A stretch of DNA of 64,000 nucleotides from Hetaerina americana (GCA_022747635.1 JAKTNV010000062.1:2141964-2205963), one strand, 5' to 3'; positions 34,050 to 46,246 are shown, numbered from the stretch's first letter. Made by a program: numbers and translations. Notes: generated from the sequence alone by a model not told the origin.

Positions 34050-36308
34050 ATTATTATTATTAGGTAATCTACCGGTTAAGGTAGGTTTTTGGATGGACGT
34101 AATTACTAATTAAATAATTTGTGGCCCCTAGCAAAACACAAACTTCCTAGTCTACATCAGATCCCTCTTCAGCTCTGAGTACTTTCTTCCTCCCTTCATC
34201 CCGTCCAACATCCCTATCCTGTTCATTCCCTTTCCTCGTTTGCTTAACACTATCCCCTCAATTGCAGTCCTCAACATCCCCTTGCCGGTCAACACCCCCT
34301 TCATCCAGTTTTCCTGCCTCCATAGGATTTCTCCCAACAAACCCCTCTCTTCCCCACCATACCAAATACTTCCTCATTTGTTTTCTTCTCTGTCCATTTC
34401 ACCTTCTCCATTCTTCTCCACACCCACATTTCAAAAGCCTCCAGTCTACGTCTATACTCCTGCTTCAATGACCACGTTTCCGCGCCGTACATAGCTACGC
34501 TCCATATCAAAGTTTTGACGAGTCTTTTCTTAATATTCTTACTCAACGTCCCTCTCATCAACTCCATCCTCCTTGTGAAAGCCTCTTTGCCTAGCGCAAT
34601 TCTTCTCCTTACGTCCCGACTACTTTGACCGTGCTGGTCCAAAACACTACCGAGATACGTAAACTGTTCTACCTGCTCTAGTTTTTGGCCTCCTATTGTA
34701 ATGCTTAGCGTAGCCTACTATATGTCTTTCTAGAAAATCGCATAACCTTTTTCCTGGTCCTTTTAGCGTTAACGATTCCAATAGCGTATTTTGCGGCTTT
34801 AGTCTTTAGACTTTAGCTTTATTGAAACTTTCCCATTTTTCTTCGAAATTACTTAACTCTTTACCGTCCTCCATGACTTCCCCTACCGCCTGTTTGTATT
34901 CCTTCCTTTTGAAACCATTTAATGCTTCTACATTCCATTTTCTAACTCGCCGCCCCTGCCTTATCTTTTTGAAACGGACGCTACATTCCATAACCACTAA
35001 ATTGTGGTCAGAGTCCGCATCCACTCCCGGGAAGCTGTGCGAATTTGTCACACTGTTCCTAAACCTGTGTCTAACCAGGATATAATCTAGCTGATATCTT
35101 CCTGAGTCACCTGGCATTTTCCATGTATACCTGCGTCTTTTGTGGTGTCTAAACCAAGTGTTGGTAATGACTAACCCCTGTCTCCTGCAGAACTCAACTG
35201 CTTACTCCCCGCGGTCATTCCTCATGCCTAAACCGTAGTCCCCCTCCTCATCACCATCTCTTCCTTCGCCTACCGTCGCATTCCAATCCCCCATCACTAT
35301 CAAATGTTTCCTTGCAGGAACACACGCGATCATGTCCTCTAACTGATCGTATATCCAATCGACCTCTTCTTCCCTATAGTTGCTCGGTGGCATGTATACC
35401 TGAATAATAACCAAATTCGTCGGTTCTGCGTTTATCTCTACTAGTAATATTCTATCCGTTACCTGTTCTATGTATACTACGCTTCTTCCTACCTTTTTAT
35501 TAAATATTATGACAACCCCTCGTTGGCTTTTGTCCCCTTATCACAGCCAAATATTTTCCTGCAAGAAAACACTCGATTATGTCATCTAACTGATTGTATA
35601 TCCTATCGAATTCTTCCTCTTTATGAATGCTCGATGTATACCTGAATAATTACTGAGAACACAGGCGACTATGTCCTCTGATCGTATATCCTATCGACCT
35701 CTTCTTCCTTATGGTTGCTCGGTGGCATGTATACCTGAATGATAACCATGTTCGTCGGTTCTGCTTTTATCTCTACTAGTAGTATTCTATCCGTTACCTG
35801 CCCTATGTATACTACGCTTCTTCCTACCTTTTTATTAAATATTATGACAACCCCTCGTTGGCTTTTGTCCCCTTATCACAGCCAAATATTTTCCTGCAAG
35901 AAAACACTCGATTATGTCATCTAACTGATTGTATATCCTATCGAATTCTTCCTCTTTATGAATGCTCGATGTATACCTGAATAATTACTGAGAACACAGG
36001 CGACTATGTCCTCTGATCGTATATCCTATCGACCTCTTCTTCCTTATGGTTGCTCGGTGGCATGTATACCTGAATGATAACCATGTTCGTCGGTTCTGCT
36101 TTTATCTCTACTAGTAGTATTCTATCCGTTACCTGCCCTATGTTGACTACGCTTCTTCCTACCTCTTCATTTAATGCCATGGCAACCCCTCGTTGGCTCT
36201 TTACCCTGCCGCTGTATATTATTCTATATTTATCACTCCAGTAATCCCCGCTATCTTTCCATCTCACCTCGCATAGACCTGAAATATCTATATTTCCCCT
36301 TCCCATCT
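34050..36308 (-). pseudogene. RTE-like LINE, minus copy with RT core deleted and endonuclease part duplicated
   Basis: Minus strand. 3' end at 34060 (attaggtaatctaccggtta read on +) next to ATT repeats. The C-terminal region is nearly consensus: MYGAETWSLKQEYRRRLEAF, MWVWRRMEKVKWTEKKT, SRDVRRRIALGKEAFTRR. At about 34738 the RT core is missing and the frame jumps to the linker KRTRKxW-type region, then RFKKIRQGRRVRKWNVEALN, DSDHNLVVMECS (catalytic SDH of the APE-like endonuclease), YQLDYILVRHRF, GDWNATVGEGRDGDE and VYMPPSNYREEEVD. From 35525 the endonuclease segment is tandemly duplicated. The 5' end stops in GNIDISGLCEVRWKDSGDYW at the inverted junction. Confidence 0.88.
35525..36195. repeat. 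Tandem duplication inside the LINE endonuclease, period 335 bp
   Basis: Landmark tgta(t/g)actacgcttcttcc occurs at 35471, 35806 and 36141, exactly 335 bp apart. The segments 35513-35640 and 35848-35975 look identical. Each unit joins a conserved endonuclease piece to a diverged copy of the neighbouring piece. Confidence 0.9.
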
Positions 36309-38229
36309 TTGGAAAGATGGATGAGATGAGAAAATTGAATAATGTAAATACAGAGATAGGGAAAATGAAGTACAAAGAATTGAACAATAAATTGAGGCGG
36401 GCAACAAATAAAGCAAAAGAAGCATGGTGGAAGACGCAGTGCGAGGATATGGAAAGTTTGCAGAGGAAGGGTAAAATTGGTGCTCTGTAGAGCAAAGTTG
36501 AACCTTTATCAGGAAGCAAGAAAGAGACATCTATGCTAAGAGCTAGAGATTAGGCAGGTAAGGTAATAGTTGACAGAGGAAAGATCCAAGAGGAATGGAG
36601 GGAATATACAGAAGAAATGAACAGTAAAGAACTTAGACCAACAAAGTTAGACCTAGAAATGGAATATGACGTGGAGGAAGATAGCTTAGGTCCTGGCGTA
36701 CTAGACAATGAGATAGAGAGGACATTAAGGGAGATGAAATCAAATAAGGCCGTGGGGAGGATACCATTCCCGCGGAACTATTGAAATGCTTAGGAAAAAT
36801 TGGGGAGGAAGAGGATATATGGGCTGGTTCGGAGCATCTATGAGAAGGAATCTGGCCGGAAGACTTTGTGAAATCAGTTCCCATTCGGAAAAGGGTAAAG
36901 GCTACATCAAGTGAGGACTACAGGACGATAAGTTTGATATCCCACGCAGCTAAAGTTTTCTCAGGATCATAAACAAAAGGAAAGAGAGTAGGGCAAATGA
37001 TTACTTAGGGGATGATCAGTTTGGGTTTTGGAAGGGGAGAGGTACGCGTGATGCCATTGCAGTAATGAAATTATTAATCGAGAGGAATATAGAAAGCAAC
37101 CAGGAGGTATTTGCCTGTTTCGTAGATTTCGAAAAAGCGTTTGATAGAGTGAATTGGGAAAAACTAATAAGTCTATTGCAGAAAATAGGGATTAATTGGA
37201 GCAAAGGGAGGCTAATCTGCAACCTTTACATGTCCCCGACTGCTCATGTGCGAGTGCGGAACGGGTAGTCAGGATGGGCAGTGTTAGGAAGAGGTGTAAG
37301 GTAGGGTTGCCCATTTTCGCCATTGCTGTTCAACCCGTATGCAGAGGAAATGATTAAGGAGGCATGTGAAGAACTGGAGGTAGGAATGAAAGTGTGCGTG
37401 GAATTCGTAAAATTAGTTAGGTTGGCTGATGACCAAGCTTTAGTTTGTCAGTCAGCTAAGGGGCTGCAGGCATTGCTTAGTGATTCGGAAATTCAGTGCG
37501 AAGGGTATGGGATGAGAATCAATATTAATAAAACAAAGGTTATGCGATTTTCTAGAAATACATATGCTACGCTAAGCATTACAATAGGAGGGCAAAAACT
37601 AGAGCAGGTAGGACAGTTTACGTATCTCGGAAGTGTTTTTGAATAACACGTTCAAAGTAGTAGGGACGTAAGGAGAATAATTGCGCTAGGCAAAGAGTCT
37701 TTCACAAGGAGGAGGGAGTTGATGACAAGGACGTGGAATAAGGGTATTAAGAAAAGACTCGTCAAAACCTTGATATGGAGCGTAGCTATGTACGGTGCGG
37801 AAACGTGGTCATTGAAGCAGGAGGATAGACGTAGATTGGAGGCTTTTGAAATGTGGGTGTGGAGAAGAATGGAGAAGGTGAAATGGACAGAGAAGAAAAC
37901 AAACGAGGAAGTACTTGGTATAGTGGGCGAAGAGAGGGGTTTGTTGGGAGAAATCCTATGGAGGCAGGAAAAGTGGCTGAAGGGGGTATTGACCGGCAGC
38001 GGGATGTTGGAGACTAATTTAGGGGAGAATGTTAGGCAAAAGAGGAAAGGGAAGGAACAGGATAGGGATGTTGGACGGGATGAAGGGAGGAAGAAAGTAC
38101 TCAGAGCTGAAGAGGGACCTGATATAGAGTAGGATACTGGATTTTTTGTTTTGCTAGGTTTAACAAAATATTTATTTAGTTACTGTGTCCTTCCGAAAAC
38201 CTACCTTAACCGGTAGATTACCTAATAAT

Positions 38230-38233
<4 letters not shown>
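36309..38233 (+). pseudogene. RTE-like LINE, linker-RT-3' end
   Basis: Plus strand, 5' truncated at the inverted junction (catctttggaaagatg). Order: KYKELNNKLRRATNKAKEAW; LGPGVLDNEIERTLREMKSN; EDYRTISLISHAAKV; RT motif A VDFEKAFDRVNWEKL (about 37120-37165); NPYAEEMIKEACEELEVG; motif C RLADDQALVCQ with intact ADD (about 37420-37450); MRININKTKVMRFSR; FTYLGSVF; KRLVKTLIWSVAMYGAET; MWVWRRMEKVKWTEKKT. The 3' UTR ends ggtagattacctaataata and merges into TA repeats. Several stops and frameshifts; the longest open pieces are 107-137 codons. Confidence 0.9.
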
Positions 38234-38282
<49 letters not shown>

Positions 38283-38300
38283 ATATATCCGGGGAGGGAT

Positions 38301-38369
<69 letters not shown>

Positions 38370-38430
38370 CATATATATTCGGGGAGGGATATATACATGT
38401 ATATATACTATATATATATATATATATATC
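38234..38430. repeat. (TA)n tract carrying two inverted snippets of the LINE 5' end
   Basis: TA tract interrupted by ccggggaggga (38289-38299) and cggggaggga (38380-38389). These are reverse complements of the tccctccccgg at 38429-38439 with which the next LINE copy starts. Confidence 0.9.
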
Positions 38431-39250
38431 CCTCCCCGGACTACAACCTTGACGTGGTGGAAGGGCTTGTGCGTTCCGATGACCCCTAGAGCTGTGCTGG
38501 CGGGAGTAATAATTATTGCTCCTGGTAGGGTCACCCATGCCAGATAGGTCGAAGGTTAGGAGCCAGACGAAAGGTAGTCCACGCAGCGTCTGTTCCTCAG
38601 TGAGGCGGCTGCAATGGCGTCTGACCCCAGTGGGGCGGCCAGTAAGTGATGGTGTCACGTTAAAAACACTATTGAGGAAGGCCACGGGAAACCACCTAAA
38701 TTATCATTCCGAAGAAAAATATGATGGACAATAGAGATATTTTGAGTCCTGGCAACCACGGGGCTCGGCCCAATCGGCCGTGTGTCGTACCCGGCAGCGG
38801 GGGAGGAAAGGCTTCCGCGGTCGTCATCCCACGAAACCCTTGCAAAGAAAAACCAGCAGCAGTAGGACAGAACACGTAGTGGAATAACATTAGGTAAGAT
38901 CAAATTTAGTGAAAATAGGAACGTGGAATGTAAGGATAGTGATGAGGACAGGGAAATTGAAGAATGTTAAGCGAGATATGGAAAGGGGAAAAATATATAT
39001 TTTAGGTCTATGCGAGGTGAGATAGCGGGGATTATTGGAGTGATAAGTATAGAATAATATACAGCGGCGGGGCGAGAGCCAACGAGGGGTTGCCATAGTA
39101 TTAAATGAAAAGGTAGGAAGATGCCTATTCAACATCGCACAGGTAGCGGATAGATGATTAGTTGTAGGGATAAAAGCAGAAGAGACGAATTCGATTGCTA
39201 TTAAGGTATACATGCCACCGAGCAACAATAAGGAAGAAGAGGTCAATTTC
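38431..39250 (+). pseudogene. RTE-like LINE, 5' leader and endonuclease N-terminus
   Basis: Shows the family's 5' end: cctccccggactacaacctt, gacgtggtggaagggcttgt, a leader with gtaagtgatggtgtcacgtt, then CVVPGSGGGKASAVVIPRNP (38780-38850), KIGTWNVRIVMRTGKLKNVK-like (about 38910-38970), LGLCEVR (about 39005) and YMPPSNNKEEEV (39205-39245). Stops occur after the PAAVGQNT region. Truncated in the endonuclease, where the palindromic repeat at 39268 begins. Confidence 0.85.
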
Positions 39251-39302
39251 TTCAATTTTGATAAAACAAAATGAAAATATTAACACAATCACAACTCACT
39301 TC

Positions 39303-39334
39303 GATATTTCGGTGGTCCCAGCCACCTTCAACAG
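39303..39334 (-). ncRNA. Hammerhead-ribozyme-like motif, AUAU type
   Basis: Minus strand: CUGUUGA, stem II GGUGG/CCACC, GAA-AUAU-C. Same state as 4625-4656. Confidence 0.5.
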
Positions 39335-39373
39335 GGTACAAGGGGTCACTGAGTAAGAGTGACCCCTTTAACC

Positions 39374-39405
39374 CCGATGAAGGTGGCTGGTACCGCTGAA
39401 ATATC
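39374..39405 (+). ncRNA. Hammerhead-ribozyme-like motif, AUAU type, degraded
   Basis: Plus strand: CCGAUGA, stem II GGUGG/CCGCU, GAA-AUAU-C. Same state as 4696-4727. Confidence 0.45.
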
Positions 39406-39593
39406 GGTGGTTCGTTTATGTTTAGATTAATCTTTTAATTTATTTTAAGTTAAGCAATTTGGAACCAGGTATTAGATACATTCATACGTACGCACACACA
39501 TATATCTATCGAGGCTTCCTCTTTCACTCCGGGATTACTGCGTTGCCGTGCAACGTTTAGGGGATGATTCCGTTAAATGTTACTGTCGCCGGC

Positions 39594-41288
39594 GCCATCT
39601 CCCGTTTTCCAAGCGTGTCTAGTGTCTCCATGTCTATCTTTCTGATGGACACCGTCTCATCGATGTAGTCCCACACGATGTTTTGACGCAACGTGTCTTT
39701 GATAATTATTTCCTTGCCTCTTCATGATGAACCCCATCTCGTGTTGAAATTTTCTCATTTCAGATATCCGTCAAACTCTTTCGATGCCACATTGTCATTT
39801 TTCATTTGTCGAAATGTAAAATTTGAATCCATTGGGACCCTGCGCTGTTGTCCGTTGTATTGGTTGACAAAGACGGATGTATTTTAGCCATCGTCAGGGT
39901 GTCTGGTCCACCGATCTTGTGGGCGATGAGGAATGGCAATTGATTTCATGGAGGAGGCTTCTTCTGCAGCCAAACCACGGAGGACGGAATAAATTGTGTC
40001 CCTCGCCAGAAATCCTCGCTGGGCTTACGAATCTGGCGGCGGCACGAATTTCAACTGGAGTCAGTGGTGAAATTCGTGCGCTGCGTGCGTGGTGCATATT
40101 CCGACCTCGCGGATGCTGCGGTGAGACTCTCGTGCATCGTTTGGAAGCACCATTTATGCTCGCTGCTGGAAATGGCAATTTGTACTCGGCCTTGATTCGA
40201 TACCCTCTCTCTCTTGCCACCTCCCCAAGAGCACCCCCACCCCCCTCAACCCCCTCCCCCCCCATAGGCCTAGACCACGCGGGGGTGTGAGGAGGGAGAA
40301 TCGAAAATGGTTGCTTGACGTACACTTTTTCCACCCCATCGCCCTCACCCCCCCTCCCATAAACGCGATTTTCCACCCCTCCGCACAGTTAGGAGGTCGC
40401 TCGCTCTACTGAATTCCCCTCTCCCGATGATTTGCGGTGGCTACTGGATAGGGGCGTGAGGCTTATCGATCGATAGTTTTTCATTATTCGATAATATCGT
40501 TTATTATTATTATCGATTATATGCTATTTTTTTCATTATATACATTAATTAACAATTATTCATTATTTTAAAAAAATATTTTCTATTATTTTCCATTATA
40601 TATAATTATTTGCAATTATTTTGAAATAGTATCGATTATTAAATATTGTTATCGATTATTTACTATTATTGTGGATTATTTAAAATTATAATGGATTATT
40701 TACAAGTATTATCGATTACTTATTATTTACTATTTTTAGCGATTATTATTAATTTTTTACTATCATCATTGACATTTATTATTACGTTATTTGCGTTGAA
40801 ACTGAAGCAATTCCACTCTTTTCGTTGGTCATAGATTAATACTCCAGCATATTGAGTGATCTCTTCAAAGGTTTCAAGCGCGCCTTAAATGTTTTTACCG
40901 CTTAGAACTTAATAGGGCATTAATCAACTATTATGGTGATATTGTAAAGGCTCGTGCATTGATAAGTAACGGAATTTAAAAAATAAAATGAATCCCAAAC
41001 CTCATTCCATATTTAGAGCGTACATTTCTATTTCGTGTTTCCGACTCTTTAAGGGGCTACGGGGAAATTTAAGGAACAACCCCGAACACCTAAGAGCCCG
41101 CTTGAGTTTTTATTTTGCAAATTCTTTCCATTAAGGAATATTCACTGCGATGTTAACTTATACGCACAATAAGTGACTGCGGATTGATTTCAACCATTTA
41201 ATCTACAATGAAGTATTCTCTCTTAAATTGTTTAATTGTTTTGAGGACACTTTCAAAAATAAAACCAAAACATTTGTCTAATTGAAAT

Positions 41289-41289
<1 letters not shown>
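39594..41289. other. Unassigned sequence with an AT low-complexity part
   Basis: 40480-40790 is built of loose ttatcgattatttactatt-type units. The 137-codon frame at 39877-40290 (+) and the 160-codon frame on the minus strand (39894-40376) overlap and show no known domain; neither is called as a gene. Confidence 0.45.
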
Positions 41290-41362
<73 letters not shown>

Positions 41363-41370
41363 CACACACA
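41290..41370. repeat. (TA)n microsatellite
   Basis: TA tract ending in a short CA run. Confidence 0.95.
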
Positions 41371-41784
41371 CGAACTCATTCTCATGAGTGGTGGGTTATT
41401 GCAGAGCTTTTGACAAATCGGGTGCATTCGCAGTAGATGGTTCGGCCTTCGTCGATGCAGATGAACAAACGACGATTTGGAAAAGTTGTTGGATGCCTTT
41501 CAAGTTCAAAAGGTTTTTTTTTTAATTCCCTGGAATTTCTAATTGCTTTCTCGCAGCATTCACACACAGAAATGCCGAGGAGGTAACCAAAAAAAACAAA
41601 AAGATAATTTCCAAATATTTCGGCAAAATTTACTTCCAGTTATTTAAGATGATTTGTATTTATTTAAGCATTTCTTTTATATTGAGATTAGATTTCACGT
41701 ATCTTGAAATTGATCGGACGAAGGCCATTGAAACTGTTAGGAAATAAGAAGAAGAATTGTTTTCGACGAAGAATTGTTGACTCC

Positions 41785-42290
41785 AGGAGGACGGATTGAC
41801 TAAGGATGTTAAGAAAAGGCTCGTCAAAACTTTGATGTGGAGCGTAGCAATGTACGGCGCGGAAACGTGGTCATTGAAGCAGGAGGATAGACGTAGACTG
41901 GAGGCCTTTGAAATGTGGGTGTGGAGAAGAATGGAGAAGGTGAAATGGACCCAGAAGAAAACAAATGAGGAAGTACTTGGTATGGTGGGCGAAGAGAGGG
42001 GTTTGCTGGGAGAAATCCTATGGAGACAGGAAAAGTGGACGAAGGGCGTATTAATCGGCAGTGGGACGTTGAAGACTGTAATCAAGGGGAAAATGTGAGG
42101 CAAACGGGGAAAGTGAAGGAACAGGATAGGGATGCTGGATGGGATGAAGGGAGGGAGGAAGTACTCGGAGATGAAGAGGGAATTAATGCAGAGTAGGTTG
42201 CTGGATTATATTTTGTTTGGAAGGGGCAATGGAATGTATCGTTGTACCGTTGTGGGCATGTAGTGTGTGGTGTCAGGTTTGTCTTAATAG
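41785..42290 (+). pseudogene. RTE-like LINE, C-terminal fragment interrupted by a mariner
   Basis: Plus strand: KDVKKRLVKTLMWSVAMYGA, SLKQEDRRRLEAFEM, VWRRMEKVKWTQKKTNEE, GERGLLGEILWRQEKW, TLKTVIKGKM then a stop. The 3' UTR follows (gaaggggcaatggaatgtat, similar to 51018-51045), and the mariner at 42295 lies in it. 5' truncated. Confidence 0.85.
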
Positions 42291-42294
42291 AATT

Positions 42295-42838
42295 CAGGGT
42301 TCGTCCGGAAAATAAGTGTACTGAGCTCAGGAAAAAAATTTTATTACACTTTTACATATCTTAAGCTAATATTCCTCAAAATAGGACCCTTTTGAGTCGA
42401 TACATCATGCGGCTTTCCCATTCCTGGAACGCTTCCACGAAGGCATCATCGGGAACCTCTCGAAGACTCGTCGTCGACCTCTTCTCTGCCCTCCACGAAC
42501 ATCTTGTGCCACCTAAAGATCATGTTTCTGGACATGGCTGACTCCCCGTAAGCCTGGTTAATCATACTGATAGTTTCGGTAGACGATTTCCCAAGCTTTA
42601 CCGCAAATTTGATGGAATAACGCTGCTCCAAAAACTTCGGCATCGCGTTCCGTGACGTGGGTCGAGCGTGGAGGTTCGCGTTAACAGAGCTCCTCACTAC
42701 ACCACAGCTCAGAGCCGACTGCCTTTTGCAGCGTCGCTTGCCAACATAACACCCTCCAATCGCAGCCCGTCAGAGCGGTGCTGGGCGCGCCTGGAGCGGC
42801 GAGAAAAAATCAGTACACTTATTTTCCGGAGGAACCTG
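42295..42838 (-). mobile_element. Internally deleted mariner (544 bp), subfamily C
   Basis: Inverted repeats: left cagggttcgtccggaaaata, right reverse complement caggttcctccggaaaataa, both continuing agtgtactga. TA follows the right end (42839-42840); tt at the left. Inside: transposase N-terminus MPKFLEQRYSIKFAVKLGKS, YGESAMSRNMIFRWHKMFVE, then a deletion, then a C-terminal piece FQEWESRMMYRLKRVLF. The whole catalytic domain is missing, so it is MITE-like and can only move if another element supplies transposase. Confidence 0.88.
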
Positions 42839-42840
42839 TA

Positions 42841-43734
42841 GACCGAAAGCTGTGCTCAGTCTGTTTCCATCAAAAACCTACGATAAAACGGCACTCTATA
42901 CAATCATTTCATAATAAAACTTTTAATTAATTATTCATCGTTATTATTTTTTAATCGAATTAGTACAAACCTAATAATTAAGTATGAACTACAGACTTGA
43001 GATCACTATAATATGAGAAGCACTGAGTCACACATAAAACACGTGTAATTCCCGCGTAGAAGCATTTTGCTTCGTAGGGGAAGGCCCAGAAATTGTTCCA
43101 AAATGGTCCTTTCAACGGATGCAACATCGCTATGTGTTTCACTTCCAAACCCATTATGCAGATGTGATTTTAGATAAAAGTCTTCGTATTCAGTATTACT
43201 TCCCTCTGTTGCATTTTATCATGCGAATTTTTTAAACGAAAGATATTCAACGCCTCTAGATAAACGCCATTATCGTAAGGTGAAAGACGAAGAAGGTTGA
43301 AATCCGAAGAAGGGGTTTAATTCTCCACGAAAAATCAGAGGGAGCCTTAATTAGGGAACAAGATCAGGGTCGGAGTTAAAAGGAGCTACCTGCAATCGTT
43401 GGGTCGCATTCCCTGCCTTTTACAGTCTCCTCGGGGTGTAGAGTGTTTTATGTTGTATGTTCATGTGGTGGTGGTGTTTCACATTCTTGCTTGTTGAGTC
43501 CTGGCTTGCGTGTTGTTGGATGGCTTTCGTTCTGGATCCTGGGGTGCAGTTGTTTGTTGATTAATGGTATATGTGTTTGCATAAGTGTTGGATGAAGGGA
43601 TTGTTGCATGAGTGTGTGCGCTGCTGTGGTTGTAATTTCCCACGTTGTTATTTTGCATGTGGTATTGTTCCTTTTTACGGTTGATGACCTAACACCCATC
43701 GCCACACGCCCTCGCGCCCTTAGGCTAACGACCT
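42841..43734. other. Unassigned sequence
   Basis: No element recognised. The minus frame at 43448-43705 is Thr/His/Pro-rich without a known domain. Confidence 0.4.
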
Positions 43735-44640
43735 AAATTCAATCCAGACTTGGTGCGATACATGGCAATCGGAATAAAATTTGAAAAAATGCGTAGTAAT
43801 ACACTTTTGAGAAAGGAGTAATTCCCCCCCATTTAGTTACAAAGTGAAACAAACAGAAATAGCGGGGGTAGATTCCTTTAAACACTTGGGTGTAATAATT
43901 ACTCACGATCTGTCTTGGGGAGAGCATATACGGGAAATATGCGGTCGTGCGAATAAAAAATTGGGATTTGTAAAAAAAGTGCTGGGTAATTGAGACGAAA
44001 AAGTGATGGAACGATGTTTTATTGCCCTAGTCAGGCCCCAGCTAGAGTATGCTGCCAGTATATGGGATCCTCAAGAGATAAATTTGATTTCGGAATTAGA
44101 CCAAGTTCAGCGGAGGGGGGCTGGATTTGTCAAAAATTTTAAGAGCAACGCAGTAGCGTAACTACTTTGATAGAAAATTTAGGCAGGGATTCCCTTAAAC
44201 AGTGGTGTGTACAATATAGATTAAACATATTAAAAACATTTAAAGATAGGTCCTTTTCCGATGACATCAAGAACATAATACGAACCCCAACGTATTACGG
44301 GCGGAGGGATGACGAATATAAGATTAGAGAGATTGACTGCAGGACAGACAGATTTAAATGGTCATTTTTTCCATGAACAATTAGAGACCAGAATGCTTGT
44401 AATCGAAATCCCCCAGGAGTCGGCTCGAAATAATAAGTATTAACCTACAAGGTAGCGACTGCGCTATGGTTACACTTGTATATTTCTATTTTTTTGCAGG
44501 TTCCCCTCACCTTTCCCCTTCCATTTGGAAAACCCCAACCCCCTCATCCCTTACCCTTTCCTTCTGGTGCTGCACCCCCTGCCACACACCTTTTCGGTGG
44601 CTCGCAGGGTAATGATGTAGATGTAGGTGTAGATGGATAA
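43735..44640 (+). pseudogene. CR1/L2-like LINE, C-terminal ORF2 and 3' end
   Basis: Plus strand: CDTWQSE-NLKKCVV (about 43750), SFKHLGVIITHDLSWGEHI (43880-43935), ANKKLGFVKKVLGN then a stop, ALVRPQLEYAASIWDPQEI (about 44025-44080), LDQVQRRGAGFVKN, LKQWCVQYRLNILKTFKD, CRTDRFKWSFFP then TIRDQN. These are the post-RT blocks of CR1/L2-type elements. The 3' UTR carries accccctgccacacacctt and ends in a gatgtaga/gtgtagatgg tail near 44640. The RT core is missing, with a few stops. Confidence 0.85.
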
Positions 44641-45613
44641 ATTTTCTGTGGGCGTGAATTACCCTAGTTTTGCTTGTGGGTGCATTCGCTCTTACGGGAG
44701 GTGTCCTAACATCCCCTTGTGGTGACTTGAGGGGTGTTCTGTGGTAGTATTTAGATCTTACACCGGGTCATAAATTATCTTTAAGAATTTCCCCTTCAAA
44801 TATGCACAAAGCACGCGCACTGTCAACTGACATACACGAAGCCCACGTTTCCGATCCAAAGGTCACAAATAACCTTCTTCTTTAAGTTAATATCAATTGA
44901 TTTTTACAAATGTACGGGTCGCTTTCAAGCAATTCAACAAATTGATCTCTATCCCCAGTCATTATTATCTAAATTATATCTTCTGTCACCGCGACATTCA
45001 CGACTTAAAATAATACCAAGGTAGCTACAACACGTTACACTTTCAATGTTTTTCCACAAATCGCTTCCATATTGAGGCAGTATTCTCCATTCAGATGTTG
45101 CCATATTCATGCTCTTTGTCGGTGTCGTTTGGATAAATATAAATGCCAAATATTAGCCTCATAACATTTCTATGCATCCATCGGAAGGAAAGGTTAAAGA
45201 CAAACACGAGCGGGTCGCTTTTTGACCAATAGGGCGTGAATCCAAATATCGGATGACGTAATTAGCCACCCAAATGAGAAATAGTGCAGGAAAACTGCAA
45301 TTCCTTTTAAAAAAATGACACTGCGGTCATTTTTAAATTCTCCGCCAGAGTAACCCCAGGGAATGCGGAATCGAGGTCAAATCGACCAACCCACCTTAAT
45401 TGGCTCTGCTTTCTCAACAAGAGCGCAAAACAATAGCGCCTGGCTTTTATTTTCCGTTCGGACAATATCATGATTTCTATTTTTAGTGAAAACTTCAAAA
45501 TAATTACTGCCACGAGATGAACTTACACGTTTTTTCGCCGATAGTGTACAACATTTGAAGGGAAAATCAATTAAATTCACAATTTGGAGCCTAAGTGTAG
45601 AAATCAGAAATTA
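44641..45613. other. Unassigned sequence
   Basis: No recognised repeat or gene on either strand. Confidence 0.4.
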
Positions 45614-45715
45614 ATATACATATACATACATATATATATATATATATATAATGCGTACATAATAATATATATATACATATGTATTTATATATTCTTCTTA
45701 CATATATTTAATATT
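45614..45715. repeat. TA-rich microsatellite
   Basis: tacata and tata units, adjoining the attattaggtaatctacc 3' end of an RTE-like copy. Confidence 0.9.
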
Positions 45716-46246
45716 ATTAGGTAATCTACCGGTTAAGGTAGTTTATGAATGGACACAGCTACTAAATAAGACATTTTGTGACTCCTAAAAAAACACAAAC
45801 TAATACTCTACATCAGGTCCCTCTTCATCTCTGAGTACTTTCTTCCCTCCTTCATCCCGTCCAACATCCCTATCCTGTTCCTTCACTTTCCCCGTTTGCC
45901 TCACATTTTCCCCTCTATTACAGTCTCCAACATCCCGCAACAACTATTATCTTACCCGTCTTATTTTTGACTCTTAGCATAGATCTTCCTTTCTTACTTG
46001 CCGATAAAGATTTAACTTTGCTGTACAGCGCACCAAATTCACCCTTCCTCTGCAGACTTTCCATATCCTCGCACTGCATCTTCCCCAATATTTCTTTCGC
46101 TTTATTTGTTGCCCGCCTCAATTTATTGTTTAATTCTTTGTACTCCCTTTGCCTAGCTCTGTATTAATATCCTTCCATTTTCTTCTCTCATCCATCTTTG
46201 TAGTAATCATCTCAACCCTCATCCATGGTTTGCTAGTCCTTTCCCA
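45716..46246 (-). pseudogene. RTE-like LINE, 3' end joined to the linker region by an internal deletion
   Basis: Minus strand: 3' UTR and last codons (45716-45935), then a jump at about 45938 into the region between endonuclease and RT: SMLRVKNKTGKIIV, KGEFGALYSKVKSLSASKK, NKLRRATNKAKEILG. The RT is deleted. Truncated at the TA tract. Confidence 0.85.

Larger units (their letters stand above)
39268..39593. repeat. Palindromic ribozyme-bearing repeat, copy 2
   Basis: Near-identical to 4589-4912 over its whole length and ends in the same gatgattccgttaaa module at 39566. It interrupts or follows the truncated LINE. Confidence 0.8.

Noticed and set aside
34050..38233. Twin-priming of one LINE insertion
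   Set aside because: The minus piece has its own 3' UTR and terminal sequence.
39877..40376. 137- and 160-codon frames on opposite strands
   Set aside because: They overlap, show no known domain, and lack splice or start evidence.
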